Shown: one piece after another, positions 1-5,841 of the stretch
How positions within the stretch are numbered: the first letter of the stretch is position 1
How the letters are laid out: every line of letters starts with the position of its first letter
From: DAOTTW01 sp034437615
Lineage (GTDB): Bacteria; Chloroflexota; Anaerolineae; Aggregatilineales; Phototrophicaceae
NCBI GenBank assembly: GCA_034437615.1
Contig: DAOTTW010000241.1
Location: 1-8,171, forward strand
Direction of reading: 5' to 3'
Length of the DNA: 8,171 nt
Position numbers and translations under genes: made by a program
The notes under the pieces: model-generated
Seen by the model: only the letters and a program-made list of their open reading frames with translations
Told to the model about the DNA's origin: nothing
The model's database searches: none

Positions 1-141
1 AGATTTGTCGTCGTCTTCGGTAGCGGACGCAGCAAGCCGCGTCCCTACACAGCCGTTTTGGACCGTAGGGACGCCATTCTTGGCGTCCGGGGCGGCGTCA
101 GCCGCCATAAAATACGGTCAAACGTCAAATACCTACCCCTG
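1..141. repeat. Composite palindromic repeat, inverted copy of 5827-5967
   Basis: This block matches the reverse complement of 5827-5967. By eye, the first 95 bases carry a single mismatch; similarity falls after about base 95 but returns at the ACCTACCCCTG motif (131-141). Inside it are three hairpins: GGACGC/GCGTCC (25-30/39-44), GACGCCA-TTCT-TGGCGTC (70-87), and GGCGGC-GTCA-GCCGCC (91-106). The first two are headed by GTAGGGACG motifs in opposite orientations, 16 bp apart, an arrangement like the paired REP units (BIMEs) of other bacteria. No protein-coding signal was seen. The copy may continue left of the window, because it is still matching at base 1. Confidence 0.85.
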
Positions 142-151
142 AAAACTCATT

Positions 152-231
152 CCCCCTCTCCCTTCATGCCCAGACATGCCCAGACATGCCCAGACATGCC
201 CAGACATGCCCAGACAACAATGGAGAGGGGG
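152..231. repeat. Inverted repeat enclosing a 10-bp tandem array
   Basis: Five exact tandem copies of ATGCCCAGAC occupy 166-215. They are flanked by a perfect 10-bp inverted repeat, CCCCCTCTCC at 152-161 and GGAGAGGGGG at 222-231, so the array sits in the loop of a potential stem. Perfect identity of the units suggests recent expansion, probably by slippage. The unit has no spacers, so this is not CRISPR. Confidence 0.9.
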
Positions 232-248
232 AGGTAAGCTGTTAAAAG

Positions 249-310
249 CCCCTCTCCCAGTGCCAAAGGCACGTTCGGGAGAGGGGTTTGGGGTGAGGGC
301 TGAGTAGTTA
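249..310. repeat. Nested hairpin repeat ending in GAGGGCTGAGTAGTTAC
   Basis: The outer stem is CCCCTCTCCC (249-258) with GGGAGAGGGG (277-286). The inner stem is GTGCC-AAA-GGCAC (260-272). It is followed by TTTGGGGTGAGGGCTGAGTAG, whose sequence recurs at 5997-6016 and, inverted, at about 7960-7988. It lies at the 3' end of the surface-protein gene and may end or stabilise its transcript, but there is no T-tract. On the minus strand the gene's TAA stop coincides with the repeat's own terminal GTAAC. Confidence 0.8.
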
Positions 311-907
311 CCGCTGTGTGGGCTTGCCGATAATCCCTGCAAACAGCAGCAGCAGACCACCCAGCGCCAACAGCGCAGCCAACGGCAGACGCCAAACCGG
401 GGTTTCGCCCGTTGCAGGCAATGAAGCCACGACAATCGCGTGGTTCTCGCTGCTGTGCAGGCTTTCCGCTGGTGTTGCATCATCATCTAGCGCTGCGATG
501 TCATCCGGCGTATACAGGTCGGCCTGCACGCGCAGCACATTGGCATCAAAGACGGTTGTTAAGCGCGTGCGGATAGCCAGCGTGGGCGCGGTGTCGTCGG
601 GCCAGCTATCCAGCGTCCAGCGCACCACATTATTGGGCCGCAGGACACGTGTCTCGCCGTGTGAGGGGTTTAAACCCAGCAGCAGCACGCCCGGCGGGAA
701 GGCGACTTCGGCCACATAGCCGGCCTGCGTCTGCACGGCATCCAGGCGCACCGTCCAGTAGAACCAGTCGTCGGGCGTGCCGAAGGGGGTTTTGGGCGTG
801 ATGCTCACGGAGGTGGCGTCCTGTGCGCTGTTCGTATTAACCAGCAGCAGCGCTATCAACAGCAAGAGGCCGCCGCGCAGCATTAGCTGTATTGGGTTTC
901 GAGACAT
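308..907 (-). CDS. Small secreted surface protein with LPATG sorting signal
   Basis: This 199-residue protein is likely exported and sortase-anchored to the cell wall. It begins MSRNPIQ and has a hydrophobic signal segment (LLLLIALLLV, about residues 14-23) with a plausible cleavage site after NSA (about residue 28). A mostly beta-looking ectodomain of about 130 residues contains a FPPGV...VVRWTL pattern reminiscent of DUF11-type surface domains; that assignment is weak. The C-terminus has LPATG (residues 163-167, bases 407-421), a hydrophobic stretch of about 20 residues, and a short basic tail ending KPTQR, the classic three-part sorting signal. An upstream in-frame TTG (958) and ATG (955) were rejected because they lie at or before the predicted transcription start (-10 at 957-962). 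No sortase gene is in the window. The stop codon falls in the edge of the downstream repeat. Confidence 0.72.
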   Translation of the reverse strand: MSRNPIQLMLRGGLLLLIALLLVNTNSAQDATSVSITPKTPFGTPDDWFYWTVRLDAVQTQAGYVAEVAFPPGVLLLGLNPSHGETRVLRPNNVVRWTLDSWPDDTAPTLAIRTRLTTVFDANVLRVQADLYTPDDIAALDDDATPAESLHSSENHAIVVASLPATGETPVWRLPLAALLALGGLLLLFAGIIGKPTQR

Positions 908-956
908 GGTGTTATGCGTCAAGTCGTTGCATTTTTCCCCGGATAAAAGCGGCATC

Positions 957-962
957 AATATA
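957..962 (-). promoter_or_regulatory. Extended -10 promoter element for the surface-protein gene
   Basis: The minus strand reads TGCTATATT, an extended -10 (TGn before TATATT). No good -35 hexamer is visible 17 bp upstream, as is usual for extended -10 promoters. The predicted start site near 950 gives a short 5' untranslated region of about 45 bases before the ATG at 907, and supports that start codon over the earlier ones. Confidence 0.45.
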
Positions 963-1033
963 GCACTTTTACGCGGGAATGCTACAGTGTTTTGCTAGTT
1001 GCGTTGTGAATGGAATGGGGGCTATGACAGGCT

Positions 1034-1142
1034 GCAGGGACGCCATTCTTGGCGTCCGGGGCTGGCGGGCACGCCTCAGCACGTCCCTGCGAACGATACC
1101 TTGTAGGGACGCCATTCTTGGCGTCCGGGGCGGCGCAGCCGC
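1034..1142. repeat. Two direct copies of the GTAGGGACGCC palindromic repeat
   Basis: Copies at 1034-1062 and 1103-1135 each hold the stem GACGCCA-TTCT-TGGCGTC followed by CGGGGC. The first copy starts GCAGGGAC and is mirrored by GTCCCTGC at 1083-1090. The second is followed by the hairpin GCGGC-GCA-GCCGC (1130-1142). Both lie between the thioredoxin reductase stop codon (1167) and the promoter of the next gene. They could act as transcript 3' ends, although no T-tract is present. The same unit occurs at 65-97 and, inverted, at 5871-5903. Confidence 0.88.
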
Positions 1143-1166
1143 ATTGTAGGCTTATTCCGTGCTGCA

Positions 1167-2213
1167 CTAGTCGCCAGCGGGTGTGGCTTCTTCGCTGGTC
1201 TCTGCTGCGGCTTTGTCTAGCGGTTGCAGCGTTTCCTCGTTCTCTTCCAGCCAGTGAATCGCGCTCATCGCTGCGGATGTGCCCTGGCCCACCGATGTCG
1301 CGACCTGACGCCATAACTCATCCGCGATTTCGCCAGCCGCAAACACACCGTTGATGTTCGTGCGGTGACGCTCGTCGATAATCAGGTAGCCGTTATCGTT
1401 CATGGCCAGTTGATCGCCAAAGACCTTGCTATTCGGGATGTGGCCGATAAAGATGAACACGCCTTCAGTCGGCGTGGTGCTTTCCTCGCCCGTCTGCGTG
1501 TCCTTCAGGCGCACAGCGTTTACAATGCCGTTGTCGTCCGCCATGATTTCCGTTACGGCGCTGTTCCACGTGAAGCTGATCTTCTCGTTGTTGAAGGCCC
1601 GCTTCTGCAATTGTGGGCCTGCACGCAGTTCGTCGCGGCGGTGGATGATGTTCACCGAGTTGGCGAAGCGCGTCAGAAAAGTGGCCTCTTCCAGTGCGGA
1701 ATCGCCGCCACCGACGACCACAATATCCTTACCCCGAAAGAAGAAGCCGTCGCAAGTGCCGCAATAGCTGACGCCACCGCCGATGTATTCAGCCTCACCG
1801 GGCACGCCCAGCTTTCGTGGGTCTGCGCCGATAGTCACGATGACCGTATCAGCCTGATAGGTGGCCTGGTAGGTGTTGACGGTGAAGGGCGATCCCTGCG
1901 CAAAATCAACCGAATCCACCATATCGAAGACGAATTCCGCGCCGAATTCCTCAGCGTGTTCCTTCATGCGCTCGACCAATTCCGGCCCGCTCAGGCCACC
2001 AGGGAAGCCGGGGTAATTCTCGATTTCGTGTGTGATGCCCGCCTGACCGCCAAGCTGGTTGCCGACGATGATAACCGGGTTTAGCTGGGCGCGTGCGGTA
2101 TACAGCGCTGCCGCCAGACCTGCGGGGCCGCTGCCGATGATGACCACGCGCTCCTTGCGCACGTCGTTCTTTTTGCCTTTGTCGCTGTTGCTGTTCAGGT
2201 TGATGTTCAGCAT
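1167..2213 (-). CDS. trxB: Thioredoxin reductase (NADPH)
   Basis: This FAD enzyme passes electrons from NADPH to thioredoxin in the cytoplasm. The 348-residue product has the FAD-binding GSGPAGLAAALYTAR (27-41), the redox pair CGTC in SYCGTCDGFFF (151-154), the NADPH-binding GGGDSALEEA (168-177) with HRRDELRA (191-198), and the C-terminal FAD motif AAGEIADELWRQ (292-303), where Glu replaces the more usual Asp of GD. The order FAD - NADPH/CxxC - FAD is that of low-molecular-weight bacterial TrxB. It is longer than the usual 310-320 residues because of a polar N-terminal tail of about 20 residues and an acidic, alanine-rich C-terminal tail of about 22. A GAGG lies 9 bases before the chosen ATG. 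The gene is 82 bp downstream of a small Cys/His protein gene on the same strand and may be co-transcribed with it. Its likely partner is the thioredoxin at 6777-7613. Confidence 0.95.
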   Translation of the reverse strand: MLNINLNSNSDKGKKNDVRKERVVIIGSGPAGLAAALYTARAQLNPVIIVGNQLGGQAGITHEIENYPGFPGGLSGPELVERMKEHAEEFGAEFVFDMVDSVDFAQGSPFTVNTYQATYQADTVIVTIGADPRKLGVPGEAEYIGGGVSYCGTCDGFFFRGKDIVVVGGGDSALEEATFLTRFANSVNIIHRRDELRAGPQLQKRAFNNEKISFTWNSAVTEIMADDNGIVNAVRLKDTQTGEESTTPTEGVFIFIGHIPNSKVFGDQLAMNDNGYLIIDERHRTNINGVFAAGEIADELWRQVATSVGQGTSAAMSAIHWLEENEETLQPLDKAAAETSEEATPAGD

Positions 2214-2295
2214 GGTGCATTGCCTCGTAGATGATTGTCGTTATGCTCTATAGTCGTTGTCAGGTGCGCGCTTCTTACGATGAATGACCTTTGGG

Positions 2296-2592
2296 CTATT
2301 TATGTGCTGTCGGCTCGGCCACACTTGCATCGTCTTGCATTTCGGCCTTCAGCACCGCCACCAGCGCCATGAATTCCTCACGACAGTCACCCCAATAACG
2401 CATGTGCTGCTGCAATTCCGGCATCACATCGCTCAAATCGGCACCTTGCGCGACCTGTTCTGCCAGCGCTGCCATATGCTCGCAATGGTCGTTGCAATCC
2501 ATATCAATGATAGCTTGGTTGGCGGGTGCGTTCGCCACAAAATCCATCAGCGCTTCCAGTTGTTGGACTCGGTCTTGTTTATCCTGTGACAT
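2296..2592 (-). CDS. Small Cys/His protein, possibly zinc-finger (anti-sigma-like)
   Basis: The product is 98 residues, starts MSQDKQDRVQQLE, has no signal peptide or membrane segment, and is acidic and mostly helical in appearance. It carries a CNDHCEHM cluster near residues 32-39 and, about 30 residues later, QHMRYWGDCREEF. The second motif resembles the HxxxCxxC end of ZAS-type anti-sigma zinc fingers (typically HLxxCxxCRxxY), but the first Cys of that motif is Trp here, so metal binding is uncertain. The usual C-terminal membrane anchor of such anti-sigma factors is absent and no sigma factor gene lies nearby. An earlier in-frame ATG at 2658 would add 22 basic residues; the later one was preferred because GAG-rich sequence precedes it. 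It sits directly upstream of the thioredoxin reductase gene, so a redox-linked role is possible but unproven. Confidence 0.6.
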   Translation of the reverse strand: MSQDKQDRVQQLEALMDFVANAPANQAIIDMDCNDHCEHMAALAEQVAQGADLSDVMPELQQHMRYWGDCREEFMALVAVLKAEMQDDASVAEPTAHK

Positions 2593-2679
2593 TGCTCGCT
2601 CGTGCTCCGTAATACTTCGCCTGCGGTATCGTGTCTGTTGATTGCCTGCCATCAACATATTTTACAGCACCTTGCGGAT

Positions 2680-2711
2680 GCTGCTTGCATTGTGCAGCGC
2701 TGCTTGCATTG
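2680..2711. repeat. 13-bp direct repeat with embedded palindrome
   Basis: GCTGCTTGCATTG occurs at 2680-2692 and 2699-2711, separated by TGCAGC, giving a 19-bp period. A perfect palindrome GCAGCGCTGC (2694-2703) spans the spacer and the second copy. It lies between the aspartate kinase stop codon and the start of the small Cys/His protein gene, near a TAAAAT that could be a -10 on the minus strand. It could be a regulator-binding site or simply a local duplication. Confidence 0.5.
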
Positions 2712-2756
2712 CTTGTGTTCTATGTGTTACGGACGCACGCCAGGCTCAGACCTTAC

Positions 2757-4178
2757 TCAGTTTATTTGTGGGGTCGCCTCCAGTGCCAGATCATGTAAAC
2801 GCGCTACGGCCACATCCAAATCGGCCTCGTCGATGACGAACGAAATGCTACACTCTGACGACCCCTGCGCAATCGCCAGCACATTCACGCCATGATCGCC
2901 CATCACCGTGAAGATACGGCCCGCCACGCCCGGTTGATGGCGCATCCCAGCCCCCACAGCCGTCACAATCACCACCTCGGAGAGCACATCAACGCCGTCC
3001 ACGTCCTGATAGCCGATTTCCGCCGCCAGTTCACTTTCAACAGCGTCTTTTACGGCCTGTGCGCGGTCATCCGTCACCGTAAAGCAGAAGCTCTGCTCCG
3101 ATGAGGATTGCGAAATCATCAGGATATTGGCCCCGGCCTGTGCGCTGGCCAGAAATGTGCGCCCTGCGATGCCGGGCACACCCAGCATCCCCTTACCGGC
3201 GATGGTCAACATGCTGACGCTGCGCACGCACGTAACCGCCTTCAGCACCGTAGCGCTGTGTTCTTGCTCTGCGCCGATGAGCGTGCCGGGGTGTTGCACG
3301 TTGAACGTATTGCGCACGCGCATGGCGATGCCGCGCTGAATGATGGGCTGGACGGTCTTGGGGTGCAGGACTTTCGCGCCGTAGTAGGCCATCTCGCCCA
3401 CTTCGCTATAGGATACATACGGCAACACCCGTGCACGCCTGTCAAGGCGCGGGTCCGTCGTCATCACGCCGTCCACATCCGTCCAGATAATCAGTTCGTC
3501 GCTATCGGTATAAGCCGCGAAAATCGCCGCGCTGAAGTCGCTGCCGCCGCGCCCCAACGTCGTGATGCTGCCATCGGGTGCAGCGCCGATGAAGCCCGTA
3601 ATCACAGGTGTGATGCCTGCGTGAATATCCGGCAGCAAGCCCTCACGGATGCGCTTCTCGGTTTCTGGCCAGAGCGGTTCGGCGTTCTGATAATTGTCGT
3701 TGGTGAGGATGAAATCGCTGCCTGTATACGCTTCAGCCAGCACGCCACGCTGCGCCAGCACAGCGGCGATCAGGCGGCTGCTGAGCCGCTCACCAAAAGA
3801 TACCAGCGCGTCCTTGATGCGCGGTGTGGCTTCGCCCAGGATGTTAATCGCGTCGCATAGTTGCAATTGCTGGTCCATCAATTCGTGGATGCTCTCTATG
3901 ATGGCGTCACGCTCTGTAGATGCCTCCATCAGCAGATTCACAGTATCGACATGTCGATTACGGATGCTGCGCGAGAGCGAGCTATATTCCCATTTATCGC
4001 CACCGACGGCTGCCCTGATGCACGCCAGCAGGCTATTCGTGACGCCAGACATGGCCGAGACGACGACCACCACACGCTGACCCGCGTCGATGGTTTCGGT
4101 GATGATGGCTGCGACTTGCTGGATGGCTTCGGGTGTGCCGACGGACGTGCCGCCGAATTTCATGGTGAGCGTTTTCAT
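2757..4178 (-). CDS. lysC: Aspartate kinase (monofunctional, ThrA/LysC class)
   Basis: This enzyme phosphorylates aspartate, the first step toward lysine, threonine, methionine and isoleucine. The 473-residue product has KFGGTSVG (7-14), FGERLSSR (128-135), GRGGSDFSAA (209-218), WTDVDGVMTTDPR (232-244) and YYGAKVLHP (265-273), which cover the nucleotide and aspartate sites. Two C-terminal ACT domains follow (about 315-384 and 399-464), with the signature ISQSSSEQSF in the first and IAQGSSECSI in the second. The architecture matches the kinase part of ThrA-type enzymes with no homoserine dehydrogenase fused; whether lysC or thrA is the better symbol is open. The start at 4178 is preceded by AGGCAGGA; an upstream in-frame start at 4211 was rejected. 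Transcription appears to be controlled by a Thr/Ile/Met leader peptide and terminator just upstream. The ACT domains suggest additional allosteric feedback. Confidence 0.95.
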   Translation of the reverse strand: MKTLTMKFGGTSVGTPEAIQQVAAIITETIDAGQRVVVVVSAMSGVTNSLLACIRAAVGGDKWEYSSLSRSIRNRHVDTVNLLMEASTERDAIIESIHELMDQQLQLCDAINILGEATPRIKDALVSFGERLSSRLIAAVLAQRGVLAEAYTGSDFILTNDNYQNAEPLWPETEKRIREGLLPDIHAGITPVITGFIGAAPDGSITTLGRGGSDFSAAIFAAYTDSDELIIWTDVDGVMTTDPRLDRRARVLPYVSYSEVGEMAYYGAKVLHPKTVQPIIQRGIAMRVRNTFNVQHPGTLIGAEQEHSATVLKAVTCVRSVSMLTIAGKGMLGVPGIAGRTFLASAQAGANILMISQSSSEQSFCFTVTDDRAQAVKDAVESELAAEIGYQDVDGVDVLSEVVIVTAVGAGMRHQPGVAGRIFTVMGDHGVNVLAIAQGSSECSISFVIDEADLDVAVARLHDLALEATPQIN

Positions 4179-4226
4179 TTGGTCCTGCCTGCCTCTCTGA
4201 TTGTGTAACACGCGACGTGCGTAAAT

Positions 4227-4258
4227 AAAAAAAGCGCGTGGAGGTTTGCTCCACGCGC
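4227..4258 (-). terminator. Intrinsic terminator (attenuator) before aspartate kinase
   Basis: On the minus strand, GCGCGTGGAG (4258-4249), loop CAAAC, and CTCCACGCGC (4243-4234) form a perfect 10-bp stem followed directly by seven T residues (4233-4227) and ATTTA. This is a textbook Rho-independent terminator. It lies 28 bases after the leader peptide stop and about 50 bases before the kinase ATG. No other minus-strand gene sits upstream for it to end, so it must act on the kinase's own leader transcript. Confidence 0.93.
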
Positions 4259-4286
4259 CAGTGAACTCGTTACGAAATTGCTTGGC

Positions 4287-4388
4287 TCAGGGTAAGCGGA
4301 AACCACCGGGCTGTACTATGTAGCCGGTCATCATCGTGATAGTCATGATGGTCGTAGTGCCGCTGGTGGTGGTTGTGACGGTCAGCAT
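4287..4388 (-). CDS. Threonine/isoleucine/methionine-rich leader peptide
   Basis: This 33-codon ORF begins ATG (4388) and ends TGA (4289-4287). Residues 5-21 read TTTTSGTTTIMTITMMT. In all, it has 11 Thr, 3 Ile and 3 internal Met. Thr, Ile and Met are all made from aspartate through the enzyme encoded next, which is what a regulatory leader peptide of this pathway should contain; the E. coli thr operon leader (thrL) likewise is a run of Thr and Ile codons. GGA lies 9 bases before the ATG, a weak ribosome site. An in-frame stop at 4412-4410 closes the frame upstream, with no other ATG between. The product is presumably not functional as a protein; translation itself is the signal. In another frame the same bases read as a His/Asp-rich ORF, a shadow of the ACC/ATC codons. 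Confidence 0.82.
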   Translation of the reverse strand: MLTVTTTTSGTTTIMTITMMTGYIVQPGGFRLP

Positions 4389-4466
4389 GTGCGTTATTCC
4401 GTGTGTTGCTCAGCCCGATTGACTGCGATTTCGTTGCTTGCTTGTGCTTTTCTTGTACTTGTCGTA

Positions 4467-4495
4467 ACAATAGCCGCATATCTTGATGCTGTCAA
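4467..4495 (-). promoter_or_regulatory. Sigma70-type promoter of the leader-aspartate kinase transcript
   Basis: On the minus strand, a perfect -35 TTGACA (4495-4490) is followed by an exactly 17-bp spacer and TATTGT (4472-4467; 4 of 6 consensus positions). The start is predicted near 4460, about 72 bases before the leader ATG. It is the best promoter match seen in the window. Confidence 0.72.
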
Positions 4496-4706
4496 CAGGG
4501 CAAAACGCGCAAAAGCGCTGGTCATTGTGTACAACACACAGGTTGCGTTGTGCCACCTGTCGCATACTGCCTTTTCTCTGGTAGCATGTGCTGGTCATGG
4601 ACGACACGAAATCATTACAGCAACGTAGCACATTTAACCGCTTACCATTGCGATTCACGTTACGGAATCCACAAAACACTCCCAACAGAAAGACGAGGTA
4701 CAACCT
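4496..4706. other. Divergent intergenic region
   Basis: This gap lies between the minus-strand kinase promoter and the plus-strand nucleotidylyltransferase gene. It should contain the latter's promoter, but no convincing -35/-10 pair was found on the plus strand. An interrupted palindrome, TGTGT-ACA-ACACA (4526-4538), is a possible operator. A GAGG at about 4695-4698 is the ribosome site of the downstream gene. ORFs here (for example 4410-4703, minus) look non-coding: Cys-rich mixed composition and no recognisable family. Confidence 0.5.
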
Positions 4707-5780
4707 ATGAAAGCAATTATCCTCGCGGCTGGCCAGGGCACACGCCTACGCCCCGTTACCCTGACGATGCCTAAGCCGCTCGTGCCAGTGGCGAATAAAT
4801 GGCTGATTAACTACGCCATTGACGTGCTCAAGGCCGGGGACCAGACCGAAATCGGCATCATCGTCAACAGCATGGATTCGCCCATCGTGAGCGTGCTCGG
4901 TGATGGCAAAGATCAGGGTGTCGCAATTTCCTACATCATCCAGGAAGAACAGCTTGGCCTCGCGCACGCCATTGGCCTCGCCCGTGCTTTCGTCGGGGAT
5001 GAGCCGTTCAGCGTGTTCCTGGGTGATAATATCTTTCAGGACAAGATGCAGGATTTGCTGGTGAACTTCGCACAGTCCAGCGCCGAGGCCACAGTCGTGC
5101 TCGGTGAAGTGCCGGACCCGACGCGCTTCGGCATCGCGGAAATCGAAGGGGAGCGCATTCAGCGTGTGGTCGAAAAGCCCAAAGACCCGCCCTCAAACCT
5201 GGCGATTGCAGGGGTGTATCTCTTCCGGCCCAGCATCTTCCAGGCCATCGACCAGATCAAACCATCATGGCGCAACGAATACGAGATCACCGACGCGATC
5301 CAGGTCTTGATTAGCCAGGGTAAGCGGGTCGCGCCCTATGCACTGAAAGGCTGGTGGATCGACGCCGGAAAGCCCGACGCGATTGTGCTGGCGAATCAGC
5401 TTGTGCTGGAAGAGCTACCCTATTCACAGCCCCCCGCAAACGGCAATAAGATCATCGGGGAATGTGATGTATCGCACCGTGTACTGATCGGTGAAAACAG
5501 CCAGATTATCAACAGCGTGGTGCGTGGTCCGGTCATCATCGGGGATAACACAACAGTCAAAGATAGCTATGTCGGGCCGTATACGTCACTAGGCAATAAC
5601 GTCACGGTTGAAGGCAGCGAATTAGAGGCTAGCATCATTATGGATAACTGCGTGATTCACGCCATCCCAGGCCGCATTGACCGCAGTTTGTTGGCCTACA
5701 ACGCCCGCGTCACCTCCACACAGAATATGCCGACTGCGCACCGCTTCGTGCTGGCCGAAAATACCTACGTCGAATTGTAG
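4707..5780 (+). CDS. rmlA: Glucose-1-phosphate thymidylyltransferase, long form
   Basis: The enzyme joins glucose-1-phosphate to dTTP to make dTDP-glucose, the entry to dTDP-deoxysugars such as rhamnose for surface polysaccharides or glycosylated products. The 357-residue product has the nucleotidyl-transfer loop AAGQGTRLRP (7-16) with K23, LGDN with the metal-binding Asp (105-108), VEKPKDPPSNLA (155-166), SWRNEYEITDAI (187-198) and GWWIDAGKP (215-223). The C-terminal third (about 247-330) is a left-handed beta-helix with repeats such as RGPVIIGDN. This helix and the ending HRFVLAENTYVEL fit the long-form (StrD/RmlA-long) family, not the short RmlA of about 290 residues. Other NDP-sugar specificity cannot be excluded. 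GAGG is 8 bases before the ATG. No rmlB, C or D gene is nearby, so it is a single-gene transcript here. Confidence 0.88.
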   Translation: MKAIILAAGQGTRLRPVTLTMPKPLVPVANKWLINYAIDVLKAGDQTEIGIIVNSMDSPIVSVLGDGKDQGVAISYIIQEEQLGLAHAIGLARAFVGDEPFSVFLGDNIFQDKMQDLLVNFAQSSAEATVVLGEVPDPTRFGIAEIEGERIQRVVEKPKDPPSNLAIAGVYLFRPSIFQAIDQIKPSWRNEYEITDAIQVLISQGKRVAPYALKGWWIDAGKPDAIVLANQLVLEELPYSQPPANGNKIIGECDVSHRVLIGENSQIINSVVRGPVIIGDNTTVKDSYVGPYTSLGNNVTVEGSELEASIIMDNCVIHAIPGRIDRSLLAYNARVTSTQNMPTAHRFVLAENTYVEL

Positions 5781-5810
5781 CCATACGTTTGCAATGGGCG
5801 CATAAAGCGG

Positions 5811-5841
5811 CCTACCTCCCCCTTCACAGGGGTAGGTTTTT
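5811..5841 (+). terminator. Intrinsic terminator after rmlA-like gene
   Basis: CCTACC (5811-5816) pairs with GGTAGG (5831-5836). Further C/G pairing is possible inside the loop, and five T residues (5837-5841) follow. It starts 30 bases after the rmlA stop codon. The hairpin's right arm is also the start of the dispersed repeat (GGGTAGGTTTTT recurs at 7994-8005), so the repeat family seems to supply the terminator. Confidence 0.7.

Larger units (their letters stand above)
4179..4460 (-). promoter_or_regulatory. Transcription attenuator region of the aspartate kinase gene
   Basis: About 280 bases of leader separate the predicted start site (near 4460) from the kinase ATG. In transcript order it holds a Thr-rich leader ORF, a leader hairpin, an intrinsic terminator, and the kinase ribosome site. 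Candidate switch pairings are: (a) AACCACC in Thr codons 5-7 (4374-4368) with GGTGGTT near the ORF end (4307-4301), 7 perfect bp; (b) hairpin ACCGGCT / AGCCCGGT (4328-4322 / 4312-4305) with one bulged C and a 9-base loop; (c) GGTGGTTT (4307-4300) with AAACCTCC (4247-4240), 7 of 8 bp, which would take away the loop and the first four bases of the terminator's 3' arm. The expected logic is that stalling at scarce Thr, Ile or Met codons frees the ORF's end for pairing (c), while smooth translation lets the terminator form. The pairings are read by eye, without energy calculation. Confidence 0.7.

Noticed and set aside
166..215. CRISPR array
   Set aside because: Units are 10 bp, contiguous, with no spacers, and there are no cas genes.
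133..486. 117-residue minus-strand open frame through the tandem array
   Set aside because: It is made of repeat sequence plus the antisense-frame shadow of the surface-protein gene; the GHVWACLGMS repeats simply translate the 10-bp units.
982..1314. 110-residue minus-strand open frame spanning the repeat pair and trxB end
   Set aside because: It is out of frame with trxB and continues through palindromic repeats; composition is that of a shadow frame.
1951..2220. 89-residue frame starting at an ATG 7 bases before trxB
   Set aside because: It overlaps trxB out of frame and is rich in Arg/Gln from shadow reading. The true product begins at 2213 and has all family motifs.
4179..4460. Lysine riboswitch or T-box before aspartate kinase
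   Set aside because: No T-box sequence (TGGNACCGCG-like) was found and the leader is explained by a Thr-rich ORF plus terminator. The lysine riboswitch's multi-helix core was not recognisable.
4270..4479. 69-residue His/Asp-rich open frame on the minus strand, resembling a metal-binding protein
   Set aside because: The His/Asp run comes from reading the ACC/ATC Thr and Ile codons of the leader peptide in another frame. The leader frame has the better-placed ATG and makes sense of the terminator and the downstream gene.
4410..4703. 97-residue Cys-rich minus-strand open frame
   Set aside because: It would overlap both the kinase promoter and the ribosome site region of the divergent gene, has no recognisable motif order, and its cysteines are scattered.
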